Shown: positions 30,601-43,800, counted from the stretch's first letter. The stretch is 64,000 nucleotides of DNA from Puffinus mauretanicus (GCA_023333565.1 JAJKFH010000115.1:3968001-4032000), one strand, 5' to 3'. Notes: generated by a model from the letters alone, not told the origin. Made by a program: numbers and translations.

Positions 30601-33600
30601 GCATTACCTCTATCAGAAACAAATTTGAAATGCTTATGATAATATTAAGCCCACAGCAGATGGCAGCATACATCAAAATTTTGCCTACATCCTCTGTTTA
30701 AAAAAAAAAAAAAAATACTGAACACTTCATGCCTCAGCCACCAGAAGTGGGGAATGCGAACATAGTTATGGTCCCCATCACACTCTTGGCTATTTAAGGA
30801 GAGGTTACTGGGGAGATGCAGCTCCCCCAGCAGAGGAGGGGACTCTCAGGCACTCGGGAGCGTGGTCAGGGCATCTGCAAGCCTCCCCAGATCTCCTCTG
30901 GTGGGTGCTGGCGCCGGCTCCCCAAACTGCGTGGCTGCTGGCTCCTCATGGTACGGGATGCCCTGGAAATCACAGTTTCAGGCTTTCTCATGCTTTGATA
31001 TATATAAAAGTGATATATTTGATATATTTAATACATTAAAGAATTACAGTGGAATAGCAGTAAGATGTCACTGCAGAGCTGTTTTTGATCCAAAGAGATC
31101 TGTTGAGCAGTATATGATCCACATCTCCAACTACCTGGCTAGACTATTCCCATCTGAGACTGAAGCCTTAATTGGACAATAACAGTGAAAAAGAACCTTT
31201 TGCCTACAAATTATTTTGTATCACTCACCAATGGCAGAAAGAAAAAAGTTTATCTAGAGATTTAGCAACCTTCCTTTTTACTAGCAATTTTACTAGGACT
31301 AGGATGGTATCGCAACTTACAGACCTCAGGGCAAAAATATAACTGTCACATACAAATATTTCTATACGTGTACCCAGTGCTAGACACTTACAGTCATGTG
31401 CAGATACCCGTTAGATAGCTTAACTTTAAGAAACCCTTAAAGCCGGTAGGAAAATGGAAGGTAAGCTTCTCTGGAAACAAATTACTTCATCGCCTTGTGG
31501 CTGCAGAAAGAATGAAGGGAAAGATGGTCACCCACTTAAGGTTTCCTTCACCTCCTCCTCCTGCTTCTCCCTGCGGCAGGAGTAAGGCACAGCCGTGTCA
31601 GCAGGAGGCTGCGGTCAGGCTCTGCGTCCCTGCCCCTCCGTGGCTCTGCGTCCCCACGTCCACCCACACCACGATAATCCCTGCTTTTTATAGTGCCTCC
31701 TCTGCAATACCCCTAGATCCTCTCCACCTCTCAAGACCTCTTTCTTGCCTCACAAGCCCTTTGCTTTCTCTACCCCTCTGTAGCCCTAAACAGTCATCTT
31801 CCCTCCCCTGGCTGCCCCTCACGTCCCCTTCCCGTGGCATTCGGCTGGGCAGGAGGCAGGACAAGCTCCAGCCCAGCGGCCAATCTGCTGATGCCAAACC
31901 AAAAGCCTGAAACCTCCCTGCTTTTCCTTCAGTGGGAACAGTCATTCAGATCTCTTTTTTCCTCCCAGCTGCAAATTTGCACAAAACTCGTCAGAAGTTG
32001 GTATGGCTGTTTCAATAGTTTCTCCTCCAGTTTCTCTCTCAAATTCTTTAAAATGTCCAACAGGCTCAGGAGCCCTTAGGGGACTGGGAAGTCAGGCAGG
32101 AGAAGGGCAGAGGTGCTGCCTGCTTGCAAAAAACAACCAAAATCCCACAGGTATCCCCAAGGCATGGGATAGCGTCAAGCCTTCATTCCCTTCCAAAGGT
32201 AGCAGCCTCTCCTCCTCCTCAACTCCTCACCCCCCTGGGGTGAAGCCTCTGGTCACGCTGCCCCTGCGCCCCCCGTGACAGCCCCGGTCTGTCCTTGAGC
32301 ATCCTCGTGCTTTTCCTGCTGTCCCTGTGCCACGCATGGCAGACCCCTGTCCCCCGCTGCAGGGAGGGGGGCCACACACAGCCCCCCGCGGTGGCCGTGA
32401 TGTCTGGCCACCAAGCACCCCTCCTTCCTTCCTAGGGCAACCGCAGCCCCGCTGGCCGCCTCGCCCTTCGTCCTCGGGGAATTGAGTCTGCAGGGTGTTT
32501 GTCTTCTTGGGTGAAGTGAGGAAAAGAATGAAGCCTCAAAAAAAGCAGATAGGCTTGAAAATGGACATAAGCCAGCCAACCAAAAAAAAAAAAAAGCCTT
32601 GGAAAAGTTAAAGAGCTTTATGGTTGTGGTTCATTTCCAGCATCCCTTCAGGACCTTGCTGCTCCCCCCATTTCACAGCCACCAGGAGCACCCCAAAGGG
32701 TGTGTTTGGAGGAGATTGGACTCCACAGAGAAAACCAAGCCCATGTCAGCGGCTGCAGAGGCAGAGCCCATCTCACTGCCTCGGGCAGCTGCCAGGACCC
32801 CCATGCTGGAGCCCCTGCCTCCGTCAGAGGGACTCAGAGCTGTCGCCGTCCCTGCCGGCCGCAGGCAGAGCAAACTGGGAGCATCCCAGTTTACATGTTG
32901 CCAAATGCAAGGTCTTTTTCGCTGGCAACCCTGCCTGCTGTGTCATGCCAGATATGTGTGCCATACTGGGATCAACATTTTCCACCTTTCTGAATCTGAG
33001 GGCCACTGAGTCGCTTTAAATAAAGCTAGGGACCATCTTGCACCATGCAGCCAAGTAGAGATGCTTCTTTATTTATGCTAGTTTCCTTTTTCTGTTCACC
33101 CACCTGTACGCATGGGCATATGGTCGTATTTATAAAGATTTTTTTTCTTTTTTTTTTTGGGAACTGCTGTGCAGATCACCCTCTGGTCACTAACAGACTA
33201 CTCCAGATGATGAATTAATTCTCCTTCATGTTGCAGTAGAACAATAAGCAAATGCTGACCACTCACTCCTGTGGGACTTGAAGCTCCTCATCCCTGCTGG
33301 AGACATGGGTGAGCTGGAGGGGAGAGCGGTGGATTGCTGTTCCCGGCAGCCCTCTGAGCACTGCCAGCATCCCTTCGTGAGACTGTGAGACCCGTCCTTA
33401 GGGAGACCTGCGTGTTACGGGGGATTTGTCACTCGTTAGAAGCGCGTAAATCACGCACACGTGCACTGAAGTGTGAAGACTGGGGCGGAGCAGAGACAGA
33501 CCCCGGGGCCATGCCAGGGGAAGGCCAGCACCCACCTGGAGCTTGGGGAGATCCCCCAGCCCACACCGCAGGCTTCCCCCCAGGAAGGGCTCCTGCAGCC

Positions 33601-34605
33601 CTGCGAGGGCTGCCTGCACCCCAGGGCTGCCTGCACCCAGCTTGCACCTGCCCGGCGTAACCCCTCCACTGACGCTGCGCGGCAGGCAGCAGTGTCACCC
33701 CTTTTACTGCACCGACGTCACCAACTCTGCGATGTTGACTGAGCCTTTATCAGTCCTTATGGATAGCATCTGCAATGAGCATAATATTTTAAAGGCCTTT
33801 GGGCCCTGTTGAAGTGCCTGGGAAGCAACAGAAACCACAGACGTATGTATGCGGGAGCCTGACTTCTTCCGGACTGTTTTGCTGGTGATGTTTTGCAGCA
33901 TGAAGGAGAGAAGTGCAGCTCCACCTGACCCATAGTCCCAATTTTCCCCAGTGCTACAGACAACCTGTGTATGCTATCCAGCAAGGCGGTAAAAGCTGGG
34001 AGTGGAGGGGCTGCACGACTGCTCCTCCACCATTTACCTGGGAATACATATTTACCAGACACTGTTAAAAGAAAGGAGGAGTAATAACAAGCTCCTTTGC
34101 AAATCCGTTCGTATTTGGCTCTGTGCTTATGTGCCTCACTAAAGAAGAAACCTCATTTCTTGCTTTTTTTCCCAGCACTTGCAGCCCCTGTTCGTTTTGT
34201 CTCTGGACTGAGCGTTATTTGAAGGCTCCCCATCATCTGCATAATTTAAGAAGTAAATAAAAAAGTATTGCTGTACACACGTATAAAAACATTGACTTGG
34301 TGATTCATGACGTTGAAGATAACTTATTTAGCACCTGGCAGAACACACACACCCAGTGATAAACAAGAGCCGGGCTAGCGCTGGTGAGAATGACGCTAGC
34401 GCTGGTCGAATCTCCCGACCACACAGACCTGACACTGACCCGGGTATCTTTGCCAGCCTTTGTCCAGCATCAGCCGCCTGCCTGTTTACGGGACACCAAA
34501 TGTACTAACAACATGTTAATCAAGAGCGACTAAAAAAAAAAAAAACAGCCAAAAAGCTCCTCCTCAGGCAAATGTAAATTGGAGTACTTGGGCAAACACA
34601 ACCGG
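24686..34605. other. Intergenic region between TMPRSS3 and the trefoil relic
   Basis: The first part is probably TMPRSS3 3' untranslated sequence (to about 25.3 kb). After that no exon with recognisable protein similarity or paired splice signals was found on either strand. GC-rich patches at about 31.5-32.5 kb and 32.6-33.7 kb give open frames on both strands, with composition unlike real proteins. A-runs lie near 30700 and 32580. Confidence 0.55.
25291..25296 (+). terminator. Candidate TMPRSS3 polyadenylation signal (AATAAA)
   Basis: This is the first canonical AATAAA after the proposed stop, about 600 bases downstream and followed by T-rich sequence. A further AATAAA lies near 26255. Confidence 0.4.
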
Positions 34606-34612
34606 TATAAAA
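34606..34612 (+). promoter_or_regulatory. TATA box of the TFF1-position gene
   Basis: TATAAAA lies 77 bases before the ATG at 34683. Trefoil factor genes have TATA promoters close to the start codon, and the intact TFF2-type gene at 53.8 kb has the same arrangement (60 bases). Confidence 0.65.
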
Positions 34613-34682
34613 TAAAAGCCTCAAAAGTGACTTTTTTCTGTGGACACACATCCTGCCTAACGTCTGCAGGCGGAGGACAGCC

Positions 34683-34749
34683 ATGCAGAAGACGTTGTTC
34701 TGGCTCCTCACCACCTCGCTGGCTGTGGGGCTCAGCAGCACCCCAGAGA
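34683..34749 (+). pseudogene. Trefoil relic exon 1 (signal peptide)
   Basis: The exon has 22 codons plus one base. It opens MQKTLFWLLTTSLAV, a charged residue then a hydrophobic core, and ends with small residues before S-T-P-E. The start has a purine at -3 (GCCATGC). The donor GTAAGC breaks the next codon after its first base, as in the TFF2-type gene. Assignment to the trefoil family rests on position, TATA spacing, phase and the decayed exon 1.8 kb downstream. Confidence 0.6.
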
Positions 34750-36566
34750 GTAAGCGCAGGGGTTGGTATATCAGCATCCAGGAGTTGTACTGGGTGTAAA
34801 ATCAAGCCACCTGAAATTAGCCTGTGCTGCTAAATAACATTTTTCATAGGGAGCTTGCTTCATTATCAAGAAATACTAAACATAAAGTGAATATTATGCA
34901 CATAGGTGTAAAGCTATGTGCAGAGCTAAAACATAATTCAGTATAGATCATGAAAGACATGACGGACAGAGTAAATTAAGACACTTTCAGTGTCGGTCCT
35001 GTCAGAAGGAGTGGAGGGGAGACATTGGGGCGCCAATGATTTGTGTTTCTCTTAGCCATGGTAGCATAGTCATATGCAGATCTGCTTTGCCAGCAGTGCT
35101 GCTTTTTGAGCAGTTCAAAACTAACATTTTTCTGAATCCGTTCAGGAATTACTGCAGCTTTTTTCCTCTTTCTTGAGTTGGTGAAAAACAAATTTAATTT
35201 TGGATTTAAACCCATTCAGCAGCTCAAAGGGAGCAGCCCCATTCTACTAGCAGGGAATCAGGGAGTGAAGTTATGTAGCTGCTTTCAAATTGTGTATGTG
35301 TGCCTCTCGCTCTGTTGTGTATGTGACATCAGGAAAAATAAAGTGGTATTGAGAACATCCCTAAAGGATTACATTACAAAAGATCTAATGATTTTTCATT
35401 CTCCAGGTTAAATGAACTCAAAAAATAAGCCAATATTCAGAAGTAAAGGAGATTTTCTAAATGTTTAGTTAATCTAGTGTTAATAATGTAAGTAACATTT
35501 ATTTAAATAAGTTCCTACAGCATCATCCTGTATAATCCTTGCTGTACAAAGCTCAGAAATGTTCCTTATGCAGATGCCTTCAGCTCCCCTGGCAAAGGGG
35601 GAGTGTAAGAGCCGCAGGGCCCGTCAGAGGGTCTCTCAGGTGTTTGCAGTACGACGTGTATGGGCAGTACTCTACAAAATACGAAAAAAGGATTCCTGCT
35701 GGGGGTGTTAGTGCCCAGGCAGGGTGCGACAAACTGTCATGACTCAGACCTTCTGGCTCAACCTCTGGTCCCTGGGGCATCTTCAGCAAGGGGGCTGTAG
35801 CAGAGCATTTCCAGCGGATGGAGGGGAAAAGGCCCGGCTTTGCCTCGGAGGGGCGGAAGGCCGGCGCCCCACCGACCAAGCCCATCGTCGCTGCCGCACT
35901 GGAGCTGAGACTTTTTGCATGAGCCCCCTTTGCTTTTCACATGGACCATCCCTGACACTTTGCCCGCAGTTTCGGTGGCATCGCTCTCATATTACAGCTA
36001 AGCCATACTCTGCTTCATGTTTACATCCAACCAGCTTTTAATACCTGATGTTTACAGCTTGCCACCACTGCCACCGGTTTATTTCCACAGGGAAGCAGAG
36101 CAGCGCGGTGTCACCCCCTTGGAGGCTCCCCGGGGTGACGTTTAGAGGCATACCAGTCTGCACAGCAATGCTATGGCCGTATGCACAGAGAGGTGCTAGG
36201 GACTAATGTGAAGAGAGAGAAACCATTAAACTGTGAAGATTAACATATTCTACTTTTGATAGTAGGCCAAGACCATAACCTACTTCACTAAGTAGCCCTT
36301 TGCTTAGAGGATTGACCTGTGTTGGGCCTATTTATAGTGGAAGGCAATACGCCCCTGAGTTCACAGCTATTTTTGATATTTGACCGGGCAGATCAAATAT
36401 CAAATGCAACCCTGGAGTGGCTGCATTGATTAGTTAGGAAAAAATATTTATGTATCTCTATGTTTTTATATATTTTATATAAATGTATGTATGTATGTGT
36501 ATGCACATATTTGTGGGCATATAGATATATATACATGTTGTTTACCTTATCCTTTGTTGTAGTTAG

Positions 36567-36706
36567 ACTGTAACTAATGTGATGTGCACCCAAAAGCAAG
36601 GGAAAATCGTGGGTTTCTAGGCATCACAGAGTCATCACAATGCTTACAACAGATGTATTGCTTTGACCCAGCCATCCCAGATGTGCCCTGGTGCTTCAGA
36701 CCTGTC
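36567..36706 (+). pseudogene. Trefoil relic exon 2 (degenerate P domain)
   Basis: An acceptor at TTAG (36563-36566) gives the phase needed by exon 1, but the fourth codon of the exon is TAA. The next acceptor upstream (GTAG, 36559-36562) gives a frame that also stops. Past the stop, Cys1, Cys3, Cys5 and Cys6 are kept and the DVPWCF end of the P domain is perfect. Cys2 and Cys4 are lost. The changes are consistent with transitions (TGY to CGT, TGY to TAT, CCA to CTA). Confidence 0.8.
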
Positions 36707-36960
36707 TCCAGGCGTTCAGTATCCACCAGAAGCACTGCCAGTTCTCCTCAGTTTTTAATGACAGGCCTTTCTGTCCATGGCTTTCTCCTGTACCTGCGCT
36801 ATGCTGAGGGCTCAGCACTGGTGCAGCTGCACTTGCAGATCCATGCTGAACCTTGCAGAATGGATCCCAGGGTCAACTAAACATCACAGCACCTGCAGCT
36901 CTGTTGCTCTCTGGTTGATAGCACAATGCCACGGGTTGAAGGAAAGCATTATGGGGTATA

Positions 36961-37062
36961 GGGACATGGTTTAGTGGTGGACTTGGCAGTGTTAGCTTTA
37001 CAGTTGGACTCGATGATCTTAAGGGTCTTTTCCAACCCAAATGATTCTATGAACCTATGATA
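36961..37062 (+). mobile_element. CR1 LINE, short 3' fragment
   Basis: Only the last hundred bases of a CR1 are present: GGACATGGTTTAGTGGTGGA, the TTGGACTCGATGATCTTAAG motif and a closing ATTCTATGAA-CCTATGAT repeat. Confidence 0.85.
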
Positions 37063-37179
37063 TAGGTATATGGCTGGTTACCTGCCAATGTGCACAGCAG
37101 CAAGGGCAGGTATGGCCCTGAGGTGAACGGGGGGCCAAGGAGAGGCTGCTCCTTCCCCTCCCCTCTGCTGACAATAGGG

Positions 37180-37842
37180 TCTATGACACTCATGAGCCAG
37201 CAATGTGGGCTCACAGCCCAGAAGGCCAACCGTATCCTGGGCTGCACCGAAAGAAGTGTGGCCAGCAGGTCGAGGGAGGTGATTCTGCCCCTCTACTCTG
37301 CTCTGGTGAGACCCCACCTGGAGTACTGCGTCCAGTTCTGGGGCCCTCAGCACATGAAAGACATGGACCTGTTGGAGCGGGTCCAGAGGAGGGCCACAAA
37401 GATGATCAGGGGGGTGGAACGCCTCTCCTATGAAGACAGGCTGAGAGCATTGGGGTTGTTCAGCCTGGAGAAGAGAAGGCTTTGGGGAGACCTTATTGCA
37501 GCCTTTCAGTACTTAAAGGGAGCTTATAAGAAAGATGGTGGCAAACTTTTTAGCAGGGCCTGTTGTGACAGGACAAGGGGGAATGGTTTTAAACTAAAAG
37601 AGGGTAGGTTCAGACTAGATGTAAGGAAGAAATTTTTTACAATGAGTGGTGAAACACTGGAACAGGTTCCCCAGAGAGGTGGTAGATGCCCCATCCCTGG
37701 GAACATTCAAGGTCAGGTTGGACGGGGCTCTGAGCAACCTGATGTCATTGAAGATGTCCCTGCCCATGGCAGGGGATTTGGACTAGATGACCTTTAAAGG
37801 TCCTTTGCAACCCAAACTATTCTATGATTCTATGATTCTGTG
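37180..37842 (+). mobile_element. CR1 LINE, 3' end with partial ORF2
   Basis: This longer CR1 copy keeps an open stretch of the reverse transcriptase ORF C-terminus. Visible motifs are [33 protein letters not shown] and [20 protein letters not shown]. It ends with the ATTCTATGATTCTATGAT tail. It is 5'-truncated and carries no full-length protein. It is close to the copy at 8.1 kb in subfamily features. Confidence 0.95.
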
Positions 37843-40800
37843 GCACGCAACCTTCATGTCCTGCCAAGGAGACAGCCTGTGGTGTGGTGCAACCTTGGTG
37901 CCTGATCTACCAGGCCTGCAGCATGGGAAGAGGCACTTGGGAATGCCGGAGAGGCAAATGCCACTGAGTGCTGATAGCAGAGATCTCCTCCTCCAAGCGA
38001 GCACAACTGGGGAGCAAGAACAGGAGGTGCTAGGAGGAACTCAGAGTTATCCACATACTAGCCCAAGGCAAAGGGAAGCAATTCTATCCTGAGGCCATTA
38101 AGTACATGAACTAACAAGAAACAATCAATTTCTTTCTCTTGCAGCAAGCTGGAGTGCTGTGGGGCGGCTCAGGCACGGGTGTGCTCAGCTGGTGGTGGAG
38201 GGAGGGAGGGGAAGGGGAAAACAGGAAGATGACCCTCCGGGACCCCCTGGTGCCTGGGTTACAGGAACTGTTTAAACAAGCAGCATTGGGTCATCTGTGC
38301 GCAGGAACCACGACAGGGAAGAGAGGCTGAGGGCTGGATTGGTCACTCACACCTGGGTGTTGGGTGCCCTATAGCAAGCCCCCAGGTCCTGTGTGATACC
38401 AACCAGCACCCAGGAGTGTCGCAGACGCCATGGGGTAGTGCAGCCGGCAGCAGTAGGAGTGCAGACAACCAAATCAAGCACTGATGCAAAGCTCACAGGG
38501 GCTCCGGCTTGCCCAAACCCACAAGCAAGGGCCATCAGGGTCATTTCCCCAGCGCAACCCACAGAGTGGGGTTTCTGCTTAAGGAGACCCTCCCACCAGG
38601 GTCTGCACCTAGGCAGCTGGGGCAGGAGGCTCCTATCAAAAGAGAGGCAAGTGGTTGCCCTTGCAGAGAGGAGACGAAGCCCCTCCAGGTAGGTGAGGAC
38701 AGCTGGGGAGAGCTGGGTTGGCAGCAGCGGGGCCGAGAGGGGCTCAGGACAGGCAGGGTCCCCCATTGCCAGCACCTGCAAGCAGCTAGCAGCCTTTCTG
38801 CAAGGGACGACCACCTCCATCCTCTTCTTCCTCCCCCTGCACACCCGCTCTGTAGCCCAGAAGAGGGAGTGCAAAGCCCACTCACAAAGCAGGGCACAGC
38901 GCTTTGGAAGATCAGCGCTTCCTAGGTTAAAACGTGCTCAATTTAAAAAGAAAAAATAAAGACCACTACCTCTGGTAGTTAGTCCCTTCATATTTCCTGT
39001 CCCAATATTGCTGAAGAAGAAAAAGCGGGAGGAAAGTTCAGGGTTTGCAATTATCAGCTCTTCCTGTGCAACCCCGAGGGCTGGCAGTGTTAAACCTGCC
39101 AAACACAAACACTGTGACCCTATCTCTCCATCTCCTGCAAGGATCTTGCAGAGGGGGTTTGCTCCTACGATTTCAACTCTGGATAATTAACCCTACCCTA
39201 GAGCTTGTGGAAGAGGATTTCAAAAACAGTTTTGCTAACTTTTAGGCCCAGGAGGCTTTGTATGGAGGCCCAGAGAGGAAAGACATCTAAGTTTAACTGC
39301 ATGGGAAGGCGGTGGGGTAAAAGACCTGCTGAAATCTGCTTTCCTCCTGCTCCTTTCTTGCAGAGGGGGCTTGCTGCTTATGTCCTCTGAGCAAACTGGG
39401 CTAGGCAAGACCTTGGGGGGAAAGGCTGGCACCCGAAGCTCGGGGCAGAGGTCTAATCCAGCATGTGCAACCTTGTTTCTTCAGGGGCGAGCACCGGCCC
39501 AGCGCGAACAGAGGGGCTCGAGACACCCCTGCTGCCTCCTGGTTTGTGAAGGCAGGAGAAAAGGTGACTGGCCATCTAAGTCTGGAGCTGCTGTCTCATT
39601 TCCCTGGACATTAGTCCAGGGTGCATCAGATTAAAAGCCACCAGCCCAAGTAGGAAAAAGCCAGCAACATCAGCATAAGCCTGGGCTGGGCTGTTTTCCC
39701 CGGTGGCAAGGTGCGGTCACATCGAGCCCTGTGAAGCCATTGCTGCCCCACGCTGAGCTTGAGGTGACATGTAGTCAGAGGGGTAACCTGTAGTGCAACC
39801 AGGAACCTGAAGCCGTTAAAGCAAGTATTCACTATAGCATGTATATTTTTTATTTGAAAATGTCTATAAAGGTAAAAAGATACTAAGAGAAATTTTTTCC
39901 CTTCTCCTAAATTTCGTCCTCCTTCCAGCTGTGTCATGGAAGAGTAATGAATTCAGGACAGGAATGGCCCAAATGTTAGTGTAACAAAGCACAGGATTTA
40001 AAGTACACCTGCTTTGTAGAGGTCTGTATGCCCAGAGCCGCTTTGATTTAACCAACTAAGAAGAGAAAGGAAGAAAACAAAGGAAAGCAAGAGAGAAATA
40101 AAAATATTTAAGGTTTATTTTCTCCCCATCAATCCTACAGGTAGATGACTCTCATTTCTATATCATAGAGGAACACGAAGATGACAGATGGAGCATATAA
40201 AGCCGTTTGTCCTCATCCTGTCCTCATCCACCCATTTTGCTATGACCACAGCACAGGAATTGGTCTATTCAAGAACACACATAAATTTGTTTTCTTTCCT
40301 TCTGTTAAAAGGTGAAGTGAATGAGGTCAGGCCAGTAGCAGAAAGTCCTGTTGGCGCTAGGATGACCCACCTACTGTGAACGGGAACCAAACGTTCATGC
40401 TGAGCTGAAGCCCTGACCCTAGGGCCATTAAAGCCAGCGAAGCTCACCTTCCCATCTCCCTCCGTGGTCAGGCAGGCTCTTTCAGAAAGGGAGCAAGCCT
40501 CATTGCCAAGGTTGCCCTCTGCAGGACCTCCCAGCTGTCCTGATGGCATCTCCCACTTGAAGTCTATTTGAAAGCTATTTTTTCAGGAGCATTTTAGCTG
40601 AGGGTATCTCATCAGGGTCACTACTTCACACCATCTGCAGGTCTGCGTTTCCAAAAGGCCAACAATAGGGATCGTTTGTTTTGAACATTGAAAATCTCTG
40701 AAACTAATGTAATATCAAAAAATTCACCAAATTAGCCCTTAAAGTAGCAATCATTTTGCTACATCACGCAGTTATGGTGGCCAAGTTTAGTTACTGCATG

Positions 40801-43800
40801 GGAAGAAAACCTCTGACTGAAAATTTCTGACCGGCATGTTGGCTCCCATAACTGGGCAGGGAACTATCTAATCAAAGTTTGTATAAAGCTACACTTAGGA
40901 ATGGCAAACAAAGCATTTACTAAATAACAGTTATTCTGAATAGATCCCAACACAAACATCAGGGGCTCTATAGGTGGCCACAAATAATTTGAATTAAATT
41001 ATTGGCAGAACTTTTTCTTACTGCTAATGTAATTTCACTAAGTAACACTGTTTTAAAGGGGCAAAGGGACTCAGCCAGGGATTTACCTCTAGTCCAGGCT
41101 GGAGGAGAGAATGAAGGGAAAAACCCCAACTCCAAAACCTTCAGGTGACCAGGGCTCCCAACTTCTGAGGCTTTGTTCTGACTCACAGAGCTCCCCTCTC
41201 AGTTTCTCCCCTTGCAGGTGGCCCTCCTTAATGCAAACAATTAAATGCACATTAGGTGAAAGTGGCTGATCCTATTGCCTAATGAGAAGGACATTTGGCA
41301 GGAAGGTAAGGGCACCTGGCTTGTTGTTCAGAAATCAGGCCCTTTCTTGTAGGGGCCTCATGTTCTCCACATTTCTAAAGCCGTCCTGTGTTATCGAGGA
41401 GATGAATAAAGAGGTTTTGAACTTCTCCAAACAAAGTCCAGCCTGCCTGAGACTAAAACCCAGAAAGACCATTTGTAGAACAAAGTAACAGTGGGTTCCA
41501 GCAACCAGAAACTCATAGTCCATGTATAATTAAACCTTGCTGGCCCTCCCGTCAGCAATGGGTGCCGCCACTGCAATGGCCTCGGCTGCAAAGTGCTGTA
41601 GGCCTGTGCTCTGCACTGGTAACCAGCTCAGGAAGCGACACAGTGGGTCTCTAAGGGTATGGGAGGGGGGCATTTACCACCAAGGATGTGTCTTCAGTGG
41701 GGCAGGACTGGTAAGAGGACTGGCCTGCTTTCCATTGCCTGCCTGGCATGAACGTGCCTGTAACGGCTGGGCAAGAACCTGTTCCTGTTTTAGGAAAACT
41801 GGTTTCACGCTGGGGAAAAAGCAGTCTTTGATCTCCGGCTGGTGAATTGAGAAATGCCATGGACTCAGCCTGAAGTTCTCCAGGTTTGCATGAAGTTCAT
41901 CAGTGGCAAAGCCTGCTCTCTGCGCTCATGTGGTTTTGCAGATGTTGCTGAAAAAGGCCATACAGAAGCCTCGATGGCCGTTACGGCAGCTCACTGAATC
42001 TCACTAGCACTTCTTGTTTAGCCTAGATGTGGTTAATGTGCCTTCACCTATGAATAAAGCGCAGCAGAGTGCTGGAATGCAGATACCGCAGGTCCTGGGG
42101 ACCAACGGGAAAAATAGTTGGGGATGGCCGGGGCCGTGCGCACAGCCGATCCGGGCAGCGTTGTCCTCCTTCAGGCCAGGGTGCAGGTCACCCCCAGCAT
42201 CCCTATCGTGTGGGGTAGCCCCAGGGAAGCAGCTGCCCCTGAACGCCCAAAAAGCCTCCTACAGAGCCAGAGCTGGGCCAGGCTGTGGTGCATGCTGTCA
42301 GGAAGCAGCTACCTGTTGGTGGCTGCCAGGGTGGCCAAGTGTCACTGGAGGTAACAGAGTGTCCAGGGTGGTCTGGTGCTGTTGTTCAGTATTTGTCTTC
42401 ACCCTTCAGGAGGCATCGGTGATGTTACCAGGCAGTGAGGCCTGCTGGGATGGTTTGCTGCCCTTTTGGTTAACCAAAAACCACAGATGCAGCCCCTGCC
42501 TTGAGCAAAGGTAAAAGCCCATAGGACGTCTCCGATGTCGAAACTTCTCCCGGAGCGGCATTTGTTAGTGCTGACACCAGCCTTCCCCCAGCCCTCTCCC
42601 TTCCTTGGCCTCCCCGCACACCAGCATCCAGCTGCCTGAAACGGCGCCCAGCGAACTGCCTGTTTCCTTTTTCTCTCTCTGTTCTTATTTGTAGTCCCTT
42701 CATCACCAGTTCCCACAGGACTATCAATAGCATATTTGTCTGACACAGACAGTTTCACTGCTGTAAATTCTACTCAGCTCATTGAATAGAGACTTTTTAA
42801 TTAGGTTTTAGAATTTTTCCATTAGCAGAGAGACATTGAGAATTCAGGTCTCACTTCTGAAAAGCAAAATATGATAGAGAGGGAAGCTGCTTGATTTACT
42901 GCAATATTAACATTTTCCTCCCTCTATGGGTATAAATCAATTGCTGTTTTGCTACTGTGGACAGAAATGTGTTTGACAATTTACTTTATTGTGCTACAAA
43001 AGAGAGATTTAATCCAGTGATCCAACATGAGAGCCCTCCTGGGCTACTGTATTGTCTGTGTGACATATACAGAAAATGTGAACAATATCTTTTATCATAA
43101 AAATTTGATTGCTTTCCTATTTGCAACCAAAGGGCCGTATGTTCTCACTATTAAAGGGTTTTTCTGGCTTTAGCTCACTTTGCCTCACAGATCTGAGATA
43201 GGGTCTTACATGAAAAGGGAAAAAGTTGAGCAGGTACCACCTCCTCGACAAATGTGAAGAGCAAAGCTGTGCTGCCTTCGGCCCTAGACACCAGCCTCCA
43301 TGGTCACAACAGGAGGGCAAGCATTCACTTCTACTATACTCCCAGCGGCTGGGTATTCCTGACTCAGGGAATTCATGAACCAACTGTGATATTTTGGGTT
43401 TTTTAAAGCCCAGATGGATTTTCCCTTCCAGGAACTGTTGAACATGGCTTTTGTTGAGCTGACAGAGAGCTCTCTTGCTTGCTGTCTGTCACATCTCAAA
43501 ACACCTTCAGATCGGGAAGAACTGTCACGGCGGTGTTTTGCCAATGCAATCCTTGCAGGCATCGAGTTTCTATTTCAATCTACTCATCCTGACAAAACTT
43601 TGTGTTGAAAAAAACCCCAGCCAACTCTAACGAGCAATGTTTTAATCCTGCTGGGTACGTTTGATCTAGTTCTTGCACCTGAGCTATAGTCCAGTGAGTT
43701 GCATCATCTTTTGTCGGGTTGCACCGGGTAAGCAGGACGCAGCAAGGGCAGCCTCAGGTGCCGTTTCATCTGCCATGGCATCCTTCATCCCAGCTGGAGA

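Larger units (their letters stand above)
34683..36706 (+). pseudogene. Decayed trefoil factor gene in the TFF1 position
   Basis: Exon 1 (34683-34749) encodes an intact signal-peptide-like start and has a good GTAAGC donor in phase 1, the usual trefoil phase. Exon 2 (about 36567-36706) keeps the whole trefoil layout: N-terminal CDVHPKAREN, then GFLGITESSQC, then YCFDPAIPDVPWCFRP. It has an in-frame TAA at 36575-36577, one codon before Cys1. Cys2 has become Arg (36608), Cys4 Tyr (36656) and the usual Pro Leu (36617). No third exon or phase-1 donor is evident, and CR1 copies lie just downstream. Mammals have TFF1 between TMPRSS3 and TFF2, and the ARxN/GFxG context resembles TFF1, so this is probably its remnant. 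A transcribed gene making only a short peptide cannot be excluded. Confidence 0.75.

Noticed and set aside
37090..37797. 235-codon open frame
   Set aside because: This is the partial ORF2 end of a CR1 LINE and is annotated as a mobile element, not a host gene.
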